A DNA stretch of 64,000 nucleotides from an uncultured Methanoregula sp. (GCF_963667735.1 NZ_OY763919.1:2233539-2297538); one strand, 5' to 3'; counted from the first letter of the stretch, positions 26,001-36,070 are shown. Program-made: numbers and translations. The notes: generated by a model from the sequence alone, not told the origin.

Positions 26001-27076
26001 CAGCGCATATATTGTCGGATGATGGTAATATGTTTATCCAGCAATGCCCGGGCAGACTCGGCATTCTCTCCCCAGCCGTATATGCTCACGATGGCCTGGT
26101 CTTCTTCCAGTTCGGCTCCCGGCCAGGGAATATCGGCAACAAATTCCTTGAACCGGCTGAGGTCCGCTCTGATTGTCAGATCGCGATCGGCAAACAGGAT
26201 ACTTCGTACGGCAACCTGCCGGGCCGCGGGGCCACTCCCGGGAAGAGTCCCGGCACAGGCATTCACATGATAATCGAACAGGTTGCAGCCGCAGGCGCGC
26301 TCAACCGTATCAACGGTTCCCTGGAACCGGGGATTGATCTCGATGGGATATGCCTGGTCGGTTCCGGCAACAAAATCAATGCCAAGAGTGCCCCGGCACC
26401 CGCTGAGGGCAGCGATACGTTCCGCCATCCGGATCATCTGTTCGGACTGTGGATGACAAAACGGTGTGATCGAGCCGGAGAACCCGAACGCGGATTCGCC
26501 CGTACCCCGGAGAATCTGGCCATTGACCGCAATTGCCCGTGCTTCTTTTCCGTTTGCAACACAGCAGACGCTTGCGGGGGTTCCTTCAACAATTTCCTGG
26601 CATATGTACGGCACATCCGGAAAGAACGATCGCCAGGCATCCATAGCAGCCGGATTCTCAATAATGGCATTTCTCCATCCCCCGGCACCCCGCCGGGGTT
26701 TGATCATGGCAGGGAACTCCCCCTCCGGCCGTATTCGCGGGACGGGAAGGGAATTCTCCTCAAAAAAGTGCTGTGTATGCAGTTTATCCATGAACCGCGC
26801 AACCGTTTCCCGGGGGGTTCCAGAGAGCGGCAGCGGGACTGATAGTTCTTCTGCCCCGGATGTGGGTACGAAAAGATCGAACGTATGGCGCCTGCAGATC
26901 TTCTCGATTGCATCGGGAAGATCTGAAAGATCCTCAAATTTCTCACGATCTTTCGTGTACCACGCGAGATCCTGGTCACAGAAATAATCGACCGAACAGA
27001 CTTCATAACCGGCATTATATGCCGATTGTGCTACATGGCGGGTTGAAAAGCCGGCAACAAGAACCCGTCCCTTCAC
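26000..27076 (-). CDS. ATP-grasp ligase of unknown substrate
   Basis: 358 residues. Predicted ATP-grasp fold: N-terminal Rossmann-like domain (V-L-V-A-G-F-S-T-R), ATP-binding lysine segment ([12 protein letters not shown]), metal-binding G-I-D-F-V-A and [11 protein letters not shown]. It resembles archaeal ATP-grasp carboligases (COG2232-type) of unknown product. It lies between trm56 and tfe with four-base and one-base overlaps, so it is made in fixed stoichiometry with transcription and tRNA-modification proteins. I cannot name its substrate. Confidence 0.85.
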   Translation of the reverse strand: MKGRVLVAGFSTRHVAQSAYNAGYEVCSVDYFCDQDLAWYTKDREKFEDLSDLPDAIEKICRRHTFDLFVPTSGAEELSVPLPLSGTPRETVARFMDKLHTQHFFEENSLPVPRIRPEGEFPAMIKPRRGAGGWRNAIIENPAAMDAWRSFFPDVPYICQEIVEGTPASVCCVANGKEARAIAVNGQILRGTGESAFGFSGSITPFCHPQSEQMIRMAERIAALSGCRGTLGIDFVAGTDQAYPIEINPRFQGTVDTVERACGCNLFDYHVNACAGTLPGSGPAARQVAVRSILFADRDLTIRADLSRFKEFVADIPWPGAELEEDQAIVSIYGWGENAESARALLDKHITIIRQYMR

Positions 27077-27603
27077 AGTTCCTCCGTCTGTTTTCCTGCG
27101 CGGGAGGGGATGATGCGGATCTTTGCGCCGGGAAACTCGCGGGCAAGACCCGTTCCCGATGCCAGATGATCGAGGAAGAGGGCAAGACTCGAGATCTCGG
27201 AATGGGGTTGGCCGGTGACCGCCACGTTGTAATCAGCAAGACCATAGATCTCCCCGGGGACTTTCTCCGCTCCGACAATGACGAGGATCTTCTCCTTTGG
27301 CCGGATCTCCCCGATGATGTCCGGCAGGTTGAGGCCGTACATGGTCAGGTGGACAACGACTCCCCCGCTGCTTTTCCATTCCCTGATGCAGGAACGCCAC
27401 TTGATATTGTCCTGGCAGAAGAAATCGCCACCCCATCGTTCTGCAACATCTGCTATACTCTGGACAACCCCTTTGTCGGCTGAGGCAAGGAACATTCCTT
27501 TTGCCCCGAGGGCCCGGGCGGTCAGGCCAACATGGGTTGTTACCCGCTGGTCCCGCTCCGGCCGGTGACCGATCCTGAGAATAACGACTTCGTGATCTGG
27601 CAT
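27073..27603 (-). CDS. trm56: tRNA (cytidine-56-2'-O)-methyltransferase
   Basis: 176 residues. A SPOUT-class methyltransferase of the archaeal Trm56 family: an N-terminal L-R-I-G-H-R-P-x-R-D-x-R, V-H-L-T-M-Y-G in the middle, and the SAM-binding knot [13 protein letters not shown] followed by [11 protein letters not shown]. It methylates the ribose of C56 in the T loop of tRNAs. ATG at 27603, one base after the wHTH stop. Confidence 0.94.
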   Translation of the reverse strand: MPDHEVVILRIGHRPERDQRVTTHVGLTARALGAKGMFLASADKGVVQSIADVAERWGGDFFCQDNIKWRSCIREWKSSGGVVVHLTMYGLNLPDIIGEIRPKEKILVIVGAEKVPGEIYGLADYNVAVTGQPHSEISSLALFLDHLASGTGLAREFPGAKIRIIPSRAGKQTEEL

Positions 27604-27604
27604 G

Positions 27605-27877
27605 TTATGGTTTCCTGGCCTTGATTACACCGTTTTCAATGGTAAACGGCAGATCCTTTTCATATTTGAACTGGTTTTGGATAAGCGCTTCGCCAAAACT
27701 GAGCATCCGGACAGAATTATCTGAACATGAGACGAGACAGGATCGTTCCAGTCGTTTGAGGGATGCATCAATTGTCCCGGCATCGAGACCGCTTTTTTCA
27801 CAAATCTCCTCCCGGGTTATCGCAGCGCCTTCCGGTATCAGGTGGTAGATCTGCCAGTCGCAATCCTCGTCTTTCAC
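27605..27877 (-). CDS. Winged-helix DNA-binding-like protein
   Basis: 90 residues. The segment [20 protein letters not shown] is a helix-turn-helix, followed by a recognition-like helix ([11 protein letters not shown]) and a short wing. First gene of the operon ending in tfe and the HD gene. It may regulate the operon or serve as a general factor; nothing in the sequence decides. Confidence 0.75.
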   Translation of the reverse strand: MKDEDCDWQIYHLIPEGAAITREEICEKSGLDAGTIDASLKRLERSCLVSCSDNSVRMLSFGEALIQNQFKYEKDLPFTIENGVIKARKP

Positions 27878-27975
27878 CTGTATTCATATCCCGCGAATCG
27901 GAATAAGGGTTTTTATTGCTTGAGAATCCGCAGCCTGTCCGGACCCAGTGGTTTTTTTCCCGGTGCATCCAATGA

Positions 27976-28401
27976 ATGTCAATGACCGCCAGTTCAAAAA
28001 AGATCCCTTACTCCGATCTTGTTGCCACAGTTGATGTTCTTCTTGACTCGTGTGAAGAAGATGTAACCTGTCTTGCGAGAGAGCTGGGCCGGCTGGACAG
28101 TGCGATCCGTTCCGAGCTGCTCGTTTCTGACCTCCTCAACGCCTACCAGGTCTTCTTTTATTTTTTCCGCACTGCTCCATCGGATCTGGCACGGGAGCGT
28201 ATGGATCTTGAACCGGCATCGGTTCTTGTACAGGGATTCAAAATCGAGGAAGTCGAGCTGCTCGAACTTCTGTTCTGTGTTCGTGAGAACGCGCCTTTAA
28301 TTGTCGTGAGCGACGGCGAACGGATTCTTGCAACCTTCTCCGGTAAATCCGCATATGCTGATGGCATGGAATACATCCGGAATCCTGAATATAATTCTTA
28401 A
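27976..28401 (+). CDS. Hypothetical protein
   Basis: 141 residues from ATG 27976 (a second ATG is two codons on). Mostly helical: E-E-D-V-T-C-L-A-R-E-L-G-R-L and a central hydrophobic patch A-Y-Q-V-F-F-Y-F-F-R, then a beta strand pair (A-P-L-I-V-V-S-D-G-E-R-I-L-A). No catalytic motif or membrane segment is certain. Divergent from the wHTH operon; 98 bases separate them, so they probably share a regulatory region. Family not recognised. Confidence 0.6.
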   Translation: MSMTASSKKIPYSDLVATVDVLLDSCEEDVTCLARELGRLDSAIRSELLVSDLLNAYQVFFYFFRTAPSDLARERMDLEPASVLVQGFKIEEVELLELLFCVRENAPLIVVSDGERILATFSGKSAYADGMEYIRNPEYNS

Positions 28402-28633
28402 TTTCTCACTTCGGCCGGATTCCAGCACTAACCCGGTACCGAGCGCAGGGAACCGGACATAGTTATTTGAAATACCATTCCGGATTTCTGCAGATTCTGC
28501 CATTATCTTGCGGTGAATGGATTCGTTTGCAAGGGTTGAATGCACTACCGGTACCGGTGGCGAGAACCGACCTGCCGGAGACGTACCAAATTTCTGACCG
28601 GAACAGGTCAGATACCCGGTTTTCCGGCCCGGG

Positions 28634-28642
28634 TAATTTATA
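28634..28642 (+). promoter_or_regulatory. Box A for aldehyde dehydrogenase
   Basis: TAATTTATA lies about 60 bases before the first ATG of the dehydrogenase and would give a short leader. Confidence 0.45.
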
Positions 28643-28694
28643 GGCATGAATATCCTTCTAATGCATAACCTGCGGATACATTGCCGCCAGAAGG

Positions 28695-30134
28695 ATGAGC
28701 GCCATGCTGATGAGAATCGGAGGAGCAGAAACCAGTTCACTGGATGAGGCCTGGATCGAAGTTGAAAATCCGGCATCCGGTGAAACTATCGATCGCGTGC
28801 CGTTGGGTAAATCTGAAGATATCAACCGGGCAGTTGAGGCTGCAGTTGAGGCCGGAGACGCCTGGAAGAAGAGATCCATGCGTGAGCGCGGGATGATCCT
28901 GTACCGGGCTGCGGAAAACGTCCGAAAGCAGCATAAAGATCTTGCGCAGCTCCTGACCATGGAGCAGGGCAAACCCCTGCGGGAATCGATCGATGAAGTC
29001 CGGGGCTATGCCAATGTCCTGGAATTTTATGCCGGGATCTCCGCGCACCAGTCCGGAAAAGCGTTACGCCTTGGGCAGACCGGGGACAGCATCGTCATCC
29101 GCGAACCCCTGGGTGTCTGCGGTGCCATTATTCCCTGGAATATGCCGGTCCTCATCATGGGCTGGAAAGTGGGGCCAGCGCTCCTTGCCGGAAATACCCT
29201 GGTACTCAAACCGGCATCTGCCACGCCGCTTGCAAATATCAGCCTTGCAAAGATTCTGGATGAAGCCGGTCTTCCTCCCGGGGTCCTGAATGTGGTTACG
29301 GGCACCGGGGAAGAAGCGGGAAATGCGCTTGTACAGCATCCCGATATCAAAAAGATCTCATTTACCGGAAGTTGTGCAACCGGTCAGAAAGTGAAGGAAC
29401 TCGCATCGCGTCATCTCAAGGAGCTGACCCTCGAACTTGGCGGATCCGATCCGATGATTGTTACGAGCGATGCCGATATCGACCGGGCTGTGGAAGGGGC
29501 AATCCGGGGGAGATTTTATAATGCCGGCCAGACCTGCACTGCCGTCAAACGATTGTATGTTCTTGAAGGCGTGGCAAAGGAATTTACCCAGAAACTCAAA
29601 GAGCGGACCGAGGCCCTCAGTGTCGGCAATGGCCTGGGCCCGAAGATCGATATGGGTCCTTTGAACAGCAGCAGCCAGCGTCAGCATATCCAGGAAACTG
29701 TCGAGACTGTTCGCGAGAACAGGGAAGGACATGTTATTGCCGGGGGTTGCGAGCTCAAAGGCAAAGCCTATGAGAAAGGATATTTCTACCGGCCAACCCT
29801 GGTGACGGACATAAGTCCCGGCTCCCCGCTCATAACCGAAGAGATCTTCGGGCCGGTATTACCGGTAATGACTGTTCCGAACCTGGATGCTGCAATCCAC
29901 GAGGCCAATAACTCCCGGTTCGGCCTTGGAGCCTCGGTCTGGACTACCAACCTGCATACGGCAAAACGGGTCTTTGACGAAGTCCATGCCGGTGTCATAT
30001 GGGTGAACCGTCATCTCACCCTGCCTCCGGAAGTTCCTTTCGGCGGGGTTGAAGGAAGCGGGATCGGACGGGAGAACGGGCAGGACGCGCTGGACCAGTA
30101 TTCCCGGACCAAATCCCTGATTCTTGGCTGGTAA
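28695..30134 (+). CDS. NAD(P)-dependent aldehyde dehydrogenase
   Basis: 479 residues, usual length for the family. The nucleotide-binding region carries P-W-N-M-P and K-P-A-S-A-T-P, the general base Glu is in L-E-L-G-G-S-D, and the nucleophile Cys in A-G-Q-T-C-T-A. C-terminal P-F-G-G-V-E-G-S-G-I-G-R-E-N-G follows the family. Best resemblance is to succinate-semialdehyde or lactaldehyde dehydrogenases; lactaldehyde oxidation supplies lactate for coenzyme F420 in some methanogens, but specificity cannot be read here. Alternative ATG starts lie three and five codons on. Confidence 0.88.
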   Translation: MSAMLMRIGGAETSSLDEAWIEVENPASGETIDRVPLGKSEDINRAVEAAVEAGDAWKKRSMRERGMILYRAAENVRKQHKDLAQLLTMEQGKPLRESIDEVRGYANVLEFYAGISAHQSGKALRLGQTGDSIVIREPLGVCGAIIPWNMPVLIMGWKVGPALLAGNTLVLKPASATPLANISLAKILDEAGLPPGVLNVVTGTGEEAGNALVQHPDIKKISFTGSCATGQKVKELASRHLKELTLELGGSDPMIVTSDADIDRAVEGAIRGRFYNAGQTCTAVKRLYVLEGVAKEFTQKLKERTEALSVGNGLGPKIDMGPLNSSSQRQHIQETVETVRENREGHVIAGGCELKGKAYEKGYFYRPTLVTDISPGSPLITEEIFGPVLPVMTVPNLDAAIHEANNSRFGLGASVWTTNLHTAKRVFDEVHAGVIWVNRHLTLPPEVPFGGVEGSGIGRENGQDALDQYSRTKSLILGW

Positions 30135-30142
30135 TCCTCTAA

Positions 30143-31186
30143 TTAATTCTTTTTTCTCCCAAAGAGAACGAGTGCAAGGATTCCTGCAGATATCACCGGC
30201 CAGAGCGGCAGGGATGCTTTCGTGGTTACCGGGATTGTTGTTGCAGGGATAACCGGTGATATTGTGGGAGTCACTTCTGGTGTTATGGCAGCAGTCAGGA
30301 CGGGAGTAACTGGAACCGTGGCAGGGGGTTCCAGAACCCGGAATGAAGCAGATCCGGTAGCAGTCTGGGTTATTCCCGATACCTTGACCAGGTACTCATC
30401 GGGACGATATGATGAGGTATCCACAGGAATCGACCAGGTATTCTGAGTCCCGGTGCCCCGGACAACTTTGATGGTCTGAGCCGTTCCGGAGAAACTCCCG
30501 TCAGAGGTTTTTTTCGTTGGAGCGAATGACGATGAGGTTATTTCAACCTGGAGAGAATCGCCGGCCGCAAGGTTTGTTGTCCCCGCCAGAGTGAATTGAT
30601 CGCCGACATAGCGATCCCCGATTGTATTGATCGAGATCGACGGGGTCCCGATAACAAACGAGTACGTGGTGAACGTGTCATCGATATTCTGGCTGCTTAT
30701 GGCCTGAATGAGTGCCTGTGCGGCGGCCGGACTCTGGAGACTGCCGGATCCCGACATACGGAATATCGTCATACCATTCGTACCAAGCTGGAGGTTTTTG
30801 ACTTCACCGGTTCCGGGATCATATGTCACATCGAATTGGCCGTTCATCATCGGATGCTGAACCACGACAAAATACTGTCCCGGCGCAAGGTTCCGGGTAT
30901 CGGTATCTTTCAATTCATAAGTGAAGGTATTGTCACTTTCAACCGGGATGGTTGAAACCTTGAGGTAATTATTGCTGACAAGCCAGACCTGGAGACCATT
31001 TCTCGGGTGGCCGGTAGCTATTCCTTTGATATACACGGTATCCCCATTCGCAATCGTTGGCGATGAAGAAAGAGTAGAATCCGATTGTGATATCGTCAGA
31101 GCTCCTGCAGGAATGGATGAACAGGAGATGAGGATCAGGATAAAAACTATACAGCAGAAAACCGGACGGGAGAACATGCGGGCCAT
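30143..31186 (-). CDS. DUF3821 surface protein
   Basis: 347 residues. A signal peptide (1-30, ending I-P-A-G-A-L) precedes two beta domains. The first contains T-V-Y-I-K-G-I-A-T-G-H-P and resembles DUF3821 of Methanomicrobiales surface proteins; the second (about 180-285) has F-T-L-A-G-T-T-N-L-A-A-G-D. A Thr/Pro/Val-rich stalk leads to T-K-A-S-L-P-L, a membrane segment and the tail F-G-R-K-K-N. Probably anchored to the cell surface. Convergent with the dehydrogenase gene, 8 bases apart. Confidence 0.82.
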   Translation of the reverse strand: MARMFSRPVFCCIVFILILISCSSIPAGALTISQSDSTLSSSPTIANGDTVYIKGIATGHPRNGLQVWLVSNNYLKVSTIPVESDNTFTYELKDTDTRNLAPGQYFVVVQHPMMNGQFDVTYDPGTGEVKNLQLGTNGMTIFRMSGSGSLQSPAAAQALIQAISSQNIDDTFTTYSFVIGTPSISINTIGDRYVGDQFTLAGTTNLAAGDSLQVEITSSSFAPTKKTSDGSFSGTAQTIKVVRGTGTQNTWSIPVDTSSYRPDEYLVKVSGITQTATGSASFRVLEPPATVPVTPVLTAAITPEVTPTISPVIPATTIPVTTKASLPLWPVISAGILALVLFGRKKN

Positions 31187-31262
31187 TGAATCAATCCTCT
31201 CCTGTTATGATATCCATCGATAGAAGAAAAACTTCCTGTATCCCAATTACCCGGGGTGCCTG

Positions 31263-34200
31263 TTACAGGGCACAGGAATTGGTAATCATTCTTGACATAT
31301 CCGATGGAACAAGGATCTCGAATCGTGCTCCTTTCCCCGGCTCCCCCACTTCCCGGATGGTAAGGCCGGTGATGGATAGAACCTCCCGGACAAGGAACAG
31401 ACCAAGACCGGTATGATTGCCAAAGCCTTTCTGGAAAATTTTTTCCTTGAACGGATAATCTATCCCGCTCCCGTCATCTTCGATAATGATCCGCATAACC
31501 GAGGGGGTTGAATCCCCGGTGACATGAATTGTTTTTACCTTTTTGCCATGCATGATTGCATTTTCAAACAGGTTGAAAAAGACCGTTTTCAGGAGAGGAT
31601 CGGCAAATATTTCAACATCTGCCAGAGCGTGGTCTACGGACACCTGGGTGAAACCATGGTCCTTTGCCACAGCATTTGCACAGACAAAGACATTCTGCCA
31701 CTTTGGTTTCTGGAGACCGATATCCTGGTACTGCTGGGTGAACTGGATCTGGCTCTGGATGGTCTCCCCGGCTTTTATCGCTCCTTCGATCCAGCGCTGC
31801 TGGTCTCCCGCCGGGAGGGTATCCTTGAGAAGGAGATGATATCCCTGAAGGGCTGTCAGCTGGTTGAGGATATCATGCCGCGTGATACTCGAGAGAAGGT
31901 TGAGTTTCTGGTTGGATTCATGGAGTGCCCACTCCATCCGTTTCCGATCGGTGATATCCCGGCCAACCGACTGGTATTCTATTACCTGGCCTTTTGCATC
32001 AAAGATAGCCCGGTCGGACCACTGCTGCCAGCGAATCTCCCCGCCAGGCATGACGATTCTGTGTTCAATAGTCCGGACCGGGTACTCGGGGGTTACAATC
32101 CGGAAATGATTTTTCACTTCCTTTTTGTCTTCAGCAGGAATAACCGGGGCGAACTTGTGGCCAACGAGTTTGTCCCGGGATCGTTCGAAATACCGGCAAT
32201 AGGCATCGTTGACAAACGTGATCGTGCCATCCGGTGTGAACCTGCAGATGAATTCGGTCTGGTCTTCAATGATGTTGCGGTACCGCTCCTCGCTCCGGTA
32301 AAGTTCCTGCTGGTTTTTACTGAGTTCCTCATAATTCGATCGGAGCTCTTCCTCGGCAGCGGCCAGCTGCTCGTACGCTGCATAAAGATTCTCGTGAGTA
32401 TGCTGGAGTTCGTCTTCCGCTTCTTTCTGGCGGGTGATGTCCCGGCCAACGGACTGGTACTCGATTAATTTGCCATTGGGATCGAAGATAGCCCGGTCAT
32501 TCCAGTGCTGCCATCTCACCTTACCCAAAGGCAGGATAATCCGGTGTTCGATCGAACCCGACGGTTCATCTTTTGAAAGCGACTGGATATGCATCCGCAC
32601 AAGAGCCCGCTCCTCCCTGGGAATATCTACGTGATGCTGCTCCTCAAGACATGCGGCCCGGCTCAGGCCGAAATACCTGCAGTATGCATCGTTGACAAAG
32701 GTAAGTTTTCCGTCAGGACTGAACCTGCAGATGAGTTCGGTCTGGTCCTCGACAACGCTCTGGTACCGTTCTTTCACCCGCTGGAGTTCCCGCTCGCTGC
32801 TTGCCAGTTCCTCGTAATTCGATCGAAGCTCTTCCTCGGCAGCTGCCAGTTGTTCGTATGCTGCATGAAGGTCATCGTTCATCCGCCGAAGCAGATCCGT
32901 TGATTCCTTTTCTGCAGTGATATCCCGGCCAACGGACTGGTACTCGATAACGCGACCATTGGTATCAAAGATGGCCCGGTCAGACCACTTCTGCCACCGG
33001 ACTTTTCCATCCGGCATGAGGATGCTGTGGGTTAAGGTCCTGACCGGGTTCTCCGGGCTCATCCGGGAAAAATGATCGTTCACTTTATTTCTGTCTTCAG
33101 AAGGAATAGCAGGGGAAAATTTGCTCCCTACCAGTTTGTCTTTCTGCTTACTGAAATACCGGCAGTAGGCATCATTTGCAAACGTGATCGTGCCATCCGG
33201 TGTGAACCTGCAGATGAATTCGGTCTGGTCTTCTATGATATTGCGGTACCGCTCCTCGCTCCGGTAAAGTTCCTGCTGGTTTTTACTGAGTTCCTCGTAA
33301 TTTGCCCGTAACTCCTCTTCGGTAGCAGTCAGCTGTTCGTACGCAACATAGAGATCCTCGTGAGTGCGCTGAAGTTTGTCTTCAGCCTCTTTCTGGCGGG
33401 TGATGTCCCGGCCAACGGACTGGTACTCGATTAATTTGCCGCTGGGATCGAAGATAGCCCGGTCATTCCAGCGCTGCCACCTCACCTTGCCGGACGGCAT
33501 GATGATCCGGTGTTCGATCGAACCTGATGGATCATCTTTTGAAAGCAACTGGATATGCTTGCGCATGAGTGCCCGCTCATCCTTGGGAATATCTACGTGA
33601 TGCTGCTCCTCAAGACATGCGGCCCGGCTCAGGCCGAAATACCTGCAGTACGCATCGTTGACAAAGGTAAGCTTTCCATCAGGACTGAACCTGCAGATGA
33701 GTTCGGTCTGGTCCTCGACAACGCTCTGGTACCGCTCTTTCACCCGCTGGAGCTCCCGTTCGCTGCTTGCCAGTTCCTCGTAATTCGATCGGAGCTCTTC
33801 CTCGGCAGCGGCCAGCTGTTCGTACGCTGCATGGAGGTCTTCGTTCATATGCCGGAGTTTGTCTTCGGATTCCTTCCGCTGGGTTATATCGCGAAAAGCT
33901 TCGATAGCTCCTATCATATTGCCACGGGTATCGTAAAGCGGGGATGCAACCCGCCAGACATATGCACCTTTCCCGCCATACAGGCCGGGCATAAAAGTTT
34001 CTGATATTATCTTGTCCCCTTCCCGCTGGACACTCGGGTAATTTTTTTCAAGTTCTTTTTCCTTGTTGAGGACCAGATCCACCAGAGGTGGTTTTCGATC
34101 CTTGTCATGGGTCCGGGGTTGTGCATATCCCGAGGTTCCAAGAACTGCATCAGCAAGAACCCCGGTCATCATCTCCAGGGTTTTATTCCAGGCGATAACT

Positions 34201-34670
34201 TTCTTGTCAAGATTGACTGCAAAGGTAGCATCCGGTAAAAAGTTGATGATACCGGCCATCCTCTGTTCAGATTCCTTGAGCCGGTCCTGGATGTGTTTGC
34301 GGTCAATGGCATTCTTTATCTTGTGTTCTAGTTCGACGAACTGGGATTTGTGCTCCCCGCCTTTCTGGAGATAAAAATCAGCACCGCTGTTCAAGGCTTC
34401 GATAACAATCTCTTCACGCCCGCGTCCGGTGAAGAGAATGAAGGGGATATCGATATTGTGGGAACGGATATATTTTAAAAATTCCAGACCGTCTTTACCC
34501 GGCATCTGGTAATCGGATATAATGCCGTCGAACGGCTCTGCCTGTATTTTTGCGATTGCTTCTTCAACGGATGATACCGTGTCCACATGGAGATTGCCGG
34601 ATTGTTCCAGGAAGATCTTGCCAAGGTCCAGCAATGCTGGTTCATCGTCAACATACAGTACCCTGAACAT
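31263..34670 (-). CDS. Receiver - PAS5 - histidine kinase with internal duplication
   Basis: 1135 residues. The receiver (1-125) has its Asp in I-I-S-D-Y-Q-M-P. PAS 1 (about 140-270) resembles the PAS modules of the 5384 phosphatase (I-I-N-F-L-P-D-A-T-F). Four more PAS domains follow, alternating type A (E-L-I-C-R-F-S-P-D-G) and type B (E-F-I-C-R-F-T-P-D-G), each preceded by a coiled-coil linker with A-A-Y-E-Q-L and E-E-L-R-S/A-N-Y-E-E-L. The A-B pair is duplicated as a 322-residue unit (275-596, 597-918). The kinase core has I-T-R-H-D-I-L-N-Q, N-L-F-E-N-A, E-D-D-G-S-G-I and T-G-L-G-L-F-L. Cytosolic. Confidence 0.93.
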   Translation of the reverse strand: MFRVLYVDDEPALLDLGKIFLEQSGNLHVDTVSSVEEAIAKIQAEPFDGIISDYQMPGKDGLEFLKYIRSHNIDIPFILFTGRGREEIVIEALNSGADFYLQKGGEHKSQFVELEHKIKNAIDRKHIQDRLKESEQRMAGIINFLPDATFAVNLDKKVIAWNKTLEMMTGVLADAVLGTSGYAQPRTHDKDRKPPLVDLVLNKEKELEKNYPSVQREGDKIISETFMPGLYGGKGAYVWRVASPLYDTRGNMIGAIEAFRDITQRKESEDKLRHMNEDLHAAYEQLAAAEEELRSNYEELASSERELQRVKERYQSVVEDQTELICRFSPDGKLTFVNDAYCRYFGLSRAACLEEQHHVDIPKDERALMRKHIQLLSKDDPSGSIEHRIIMPSGKVRWQRWNDRAIFDPSGKLIEYQSVGRDITRQKEAEDKLQRTHEDLYVAYEQLTATEEELRANYEELSKNQQELYRSEERYRNIIEDQTEFICRFTPDGTITFANDAYCRYFSKQKDKLVGSKFSPAIPSEDRNKVNDHFSRMSPENPVRTLTHSILMPDGKVRWQKWSDRAIFDTNGRVIEYQSVGRDITAEKESTDLLRRMNDDLHAAYEQLAAAEEELRSNYEELASSERELQRVKERYQSVVEDQTELICRFSPDGKLTFVNDAYCRYFGLSRAACLEEQHHVDIPREERALVRMHIQSLSKDEPSGSIEHRIILPLGKVRWQHWNDRAIFDPNGKLIEYQSVGRDITRQKEAEDELQHTHENLYAAYEQLAAAEEELRSNYEELSKNQQELYRSEERYRNIIEDQTEFICRFTPDGTITFVNDAYCRYFERSRDKLVGHKFAPVIPAEDKKEVKNHFRIVTPEYPVRTIEHRIVMPGGEIRWQQWSDRAIFDAKGQVIEYQSVGRDITDRKRMEWALHESNQKLNLLSSITRHDILNQLTALQGYHLLLKDTLPAGDQQRWIEGAIKAGETIQSQIQFTQQYQDIGLQKPKWQNVFVCANAVAKDHGFTQVSVDHALADVEIFADPLLKTVFFNLFENAIMHGKKVKTIHVTGDSTPSVMRIIIEDDGSGIDYPFKEKIFQKGFGNHTGLGLFLVREVLSITGLTIREVGEPGKGARFEILVPSDMSRMITNSCAL
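31917..33848 (-). repeat. 966-bp tandem duplication inside kinase
   Basis: Two head-to-tail units of exactly 966 bases each (33848-32883 and 32882-31917) encode coiled-coil, PAS-A, coiled-coil, PAS-B. Matching blocks are offset by 966 at 33781/32815 and 33601/32635, for example. The units are in frame (322 codons), so the protein is not disrupted. Confidence 0.93.
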
Positions 34671-34785
34671 ATTTCACACCTGGGGGAACAAGCCGGAATT
34701 TATTGATATCTTTACCAAGGTTGACCGGGATCAACCTTATACCATTTCATTTGAAAGTTCTAAAAAAGAATAAAAATCATCTGAA

Positions 34786-35028
34786 TTATTCTTTTGGAAG
34801 AGCGCCAAGGATCATTTCCTTGACTCCCGGGGGAAGATTGAAGCCCTCAAGGAGAGTTGGAAGAATACTTATGAGTGCCTTCTGACCCTGCGGGCTTGAG
34901 GCAAAGGTTTTCAACAGGTTTATTCCATCAGGGGATGCAAGGAATTGTTTTGCAGTCTCCTGGCCTTCGGGAGTTGCAAGGTAACTGGTAATTGCTCCCC
35001 CCATTCCACCTAAGTTTCCGAAATTCAT
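34786..35028 (-). CDS. Small protein with three T/S-P-x-G repeats
   Basis: 80 residues, ATG at 35028. The middle is a 12-13 residue repeat read three times: A-T-P-E-G, A-S-P-D-G and S-S-P-Q-G, each followed by a helix containing Phe or Leu. The N-terminus is Gly/Met-rich. No Cys and no charged active-site pattern. An archaeal structural or partner protein is possible; I do not recognise the family. It is preceded by an AT-rich stretch typical of a promoter. Confidence 0.6.
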   Translation of the reverse strand: MNFGNLGGMGGAITSYLATPEGQETAKQFLASPDGINLLKTFASSPQGQKALISILPTLLEGFNLPPGVKEMILGALPKE

Positions 35029-35138
35029 TTTCTTTCACCTTGTTTGGTATCTCTAGTACTAGGCAGTCTTTTTAAATAAAGGATGGTGTATACCGTTCTC
35101 CTTCTACAAAATGGGTAATCTCCAAATGACCCTAACAC

Positions 35139-35909
35139 TCATGCGATTCCCGTGAGGACATCAACTGCGGCAGATACTTCGTGGCCTGAAAATTCTATAC
35201 GGTAATTTCCTTTCTGCCGCACCATGAATTCCTGGTTTGTCACATCGCTGTAGTCTTTTCCGAACCCCTCCTGTTCAACAAGGTGCTCATCACTGGTGTC
35301 GTAGACTTTCACTTCAAACCAGGCATTCGGGCTGACCTCGGTGGTGTTGACCATGTGTTCCTGGTGGGTTCCGATTCCGACAAGGATATGGCGGCTTATA
35401 TTCACCGGCATCAGGTTGAACTTGATATACAGAGGAGGCGTTGTCAGGTTCTGGGCGAATGTTACTTTTTCCCCATAGGAAAAATTTTTGCTGATGGAAT
35501 AGACCCGCTCATAATTGCTCCCGAACCGTTCGCTGCTGACAATTTTTGTTGTCGGCGTAGTGACCGGAACCAGACTCTCTTCAGGATAAAGATCGGTGAC
35601 AATAGCATAACTGGTTGGCGTAACTGAAACGTGCGGACCCGGGGTCGCTGACGAGGATTTGGCCGGAGTTGTAACGAACATTCCGGAAAGGATCACCACA
35701 GATACAATCATACAGACAGCGATGATCCCGACAAGAACGAGGATGATGTTTTTATTTGCCCCGGGTCTTCCTTTCGGAACCGGGGGAAGCGCGGCCTGAG
35801 TTTCTTCTTTACGGGCAGGAACTGCAGCTTCTTCAACAGGTGCACCACATTCGGTACAAAACTTGTTACCCGGAGTGATCTCCGTGCCGCAGTCTGGACA
35901 AAATGGCAT
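35139..35909 (-). CDS. Zinc-ribbon membrane protein with extracellular domain
   Basis: 256 residues. Residues 1-27 are a double-CxxC zinc ribbon (C-P-D-C-G-T and C-T-E-C-G-A) on the cytosolic side. A charged linker leads to one membrane helix (about 54-76, I-I-L-V-L-V-G-I-I-A-V), then a Thr/Pro-rich stretch and a beta-rich extracellular domain (about 125-256). Such zinc-ribbon plus membrane proteins are common in methanogens but have no assigned role. The pattern resembles the 44469 zinc-ribbon protein only at the N-terminus. Confidence 0.8.
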   Translation of the reverse strand: MPFCPDCGTEITPGNKFCTECGAPVEEAAVPARKEETQAALPPVPKGRPGANKNIILVLVGIIAVCMIVSVVILSGMFVTTPAKSSSATPGPHVSVTPTSYAIVTDLYPEESLVPVTTPTTKIVSSERFGSNYERVYSISKNFSYGEKVTFAQNLTTPPLYIKFNLMPVNISRHILVGIGTHQEHMVNTTEVSPNAWFEVKVYDTSDEHLVEQEGFGKDYSDVTNQEFMVRQKGNYRIEFSGHEVSAAVDVLTGIA

Positions 35910-36070
35910 ATGATAGTGAGGTAGGAACCGGCAGTTTTTCTTCTTTTTGCTTGTCTGTTCTTTTCGAACCGTGTCCTGCTATTATTACAGGAATCTGCAA
36001 AAATGCCTGCTGCCGAGATCCACGAGCAGACCCCCAGAGAAATATAGAAAAAAAGGTGATTATTAATTGT

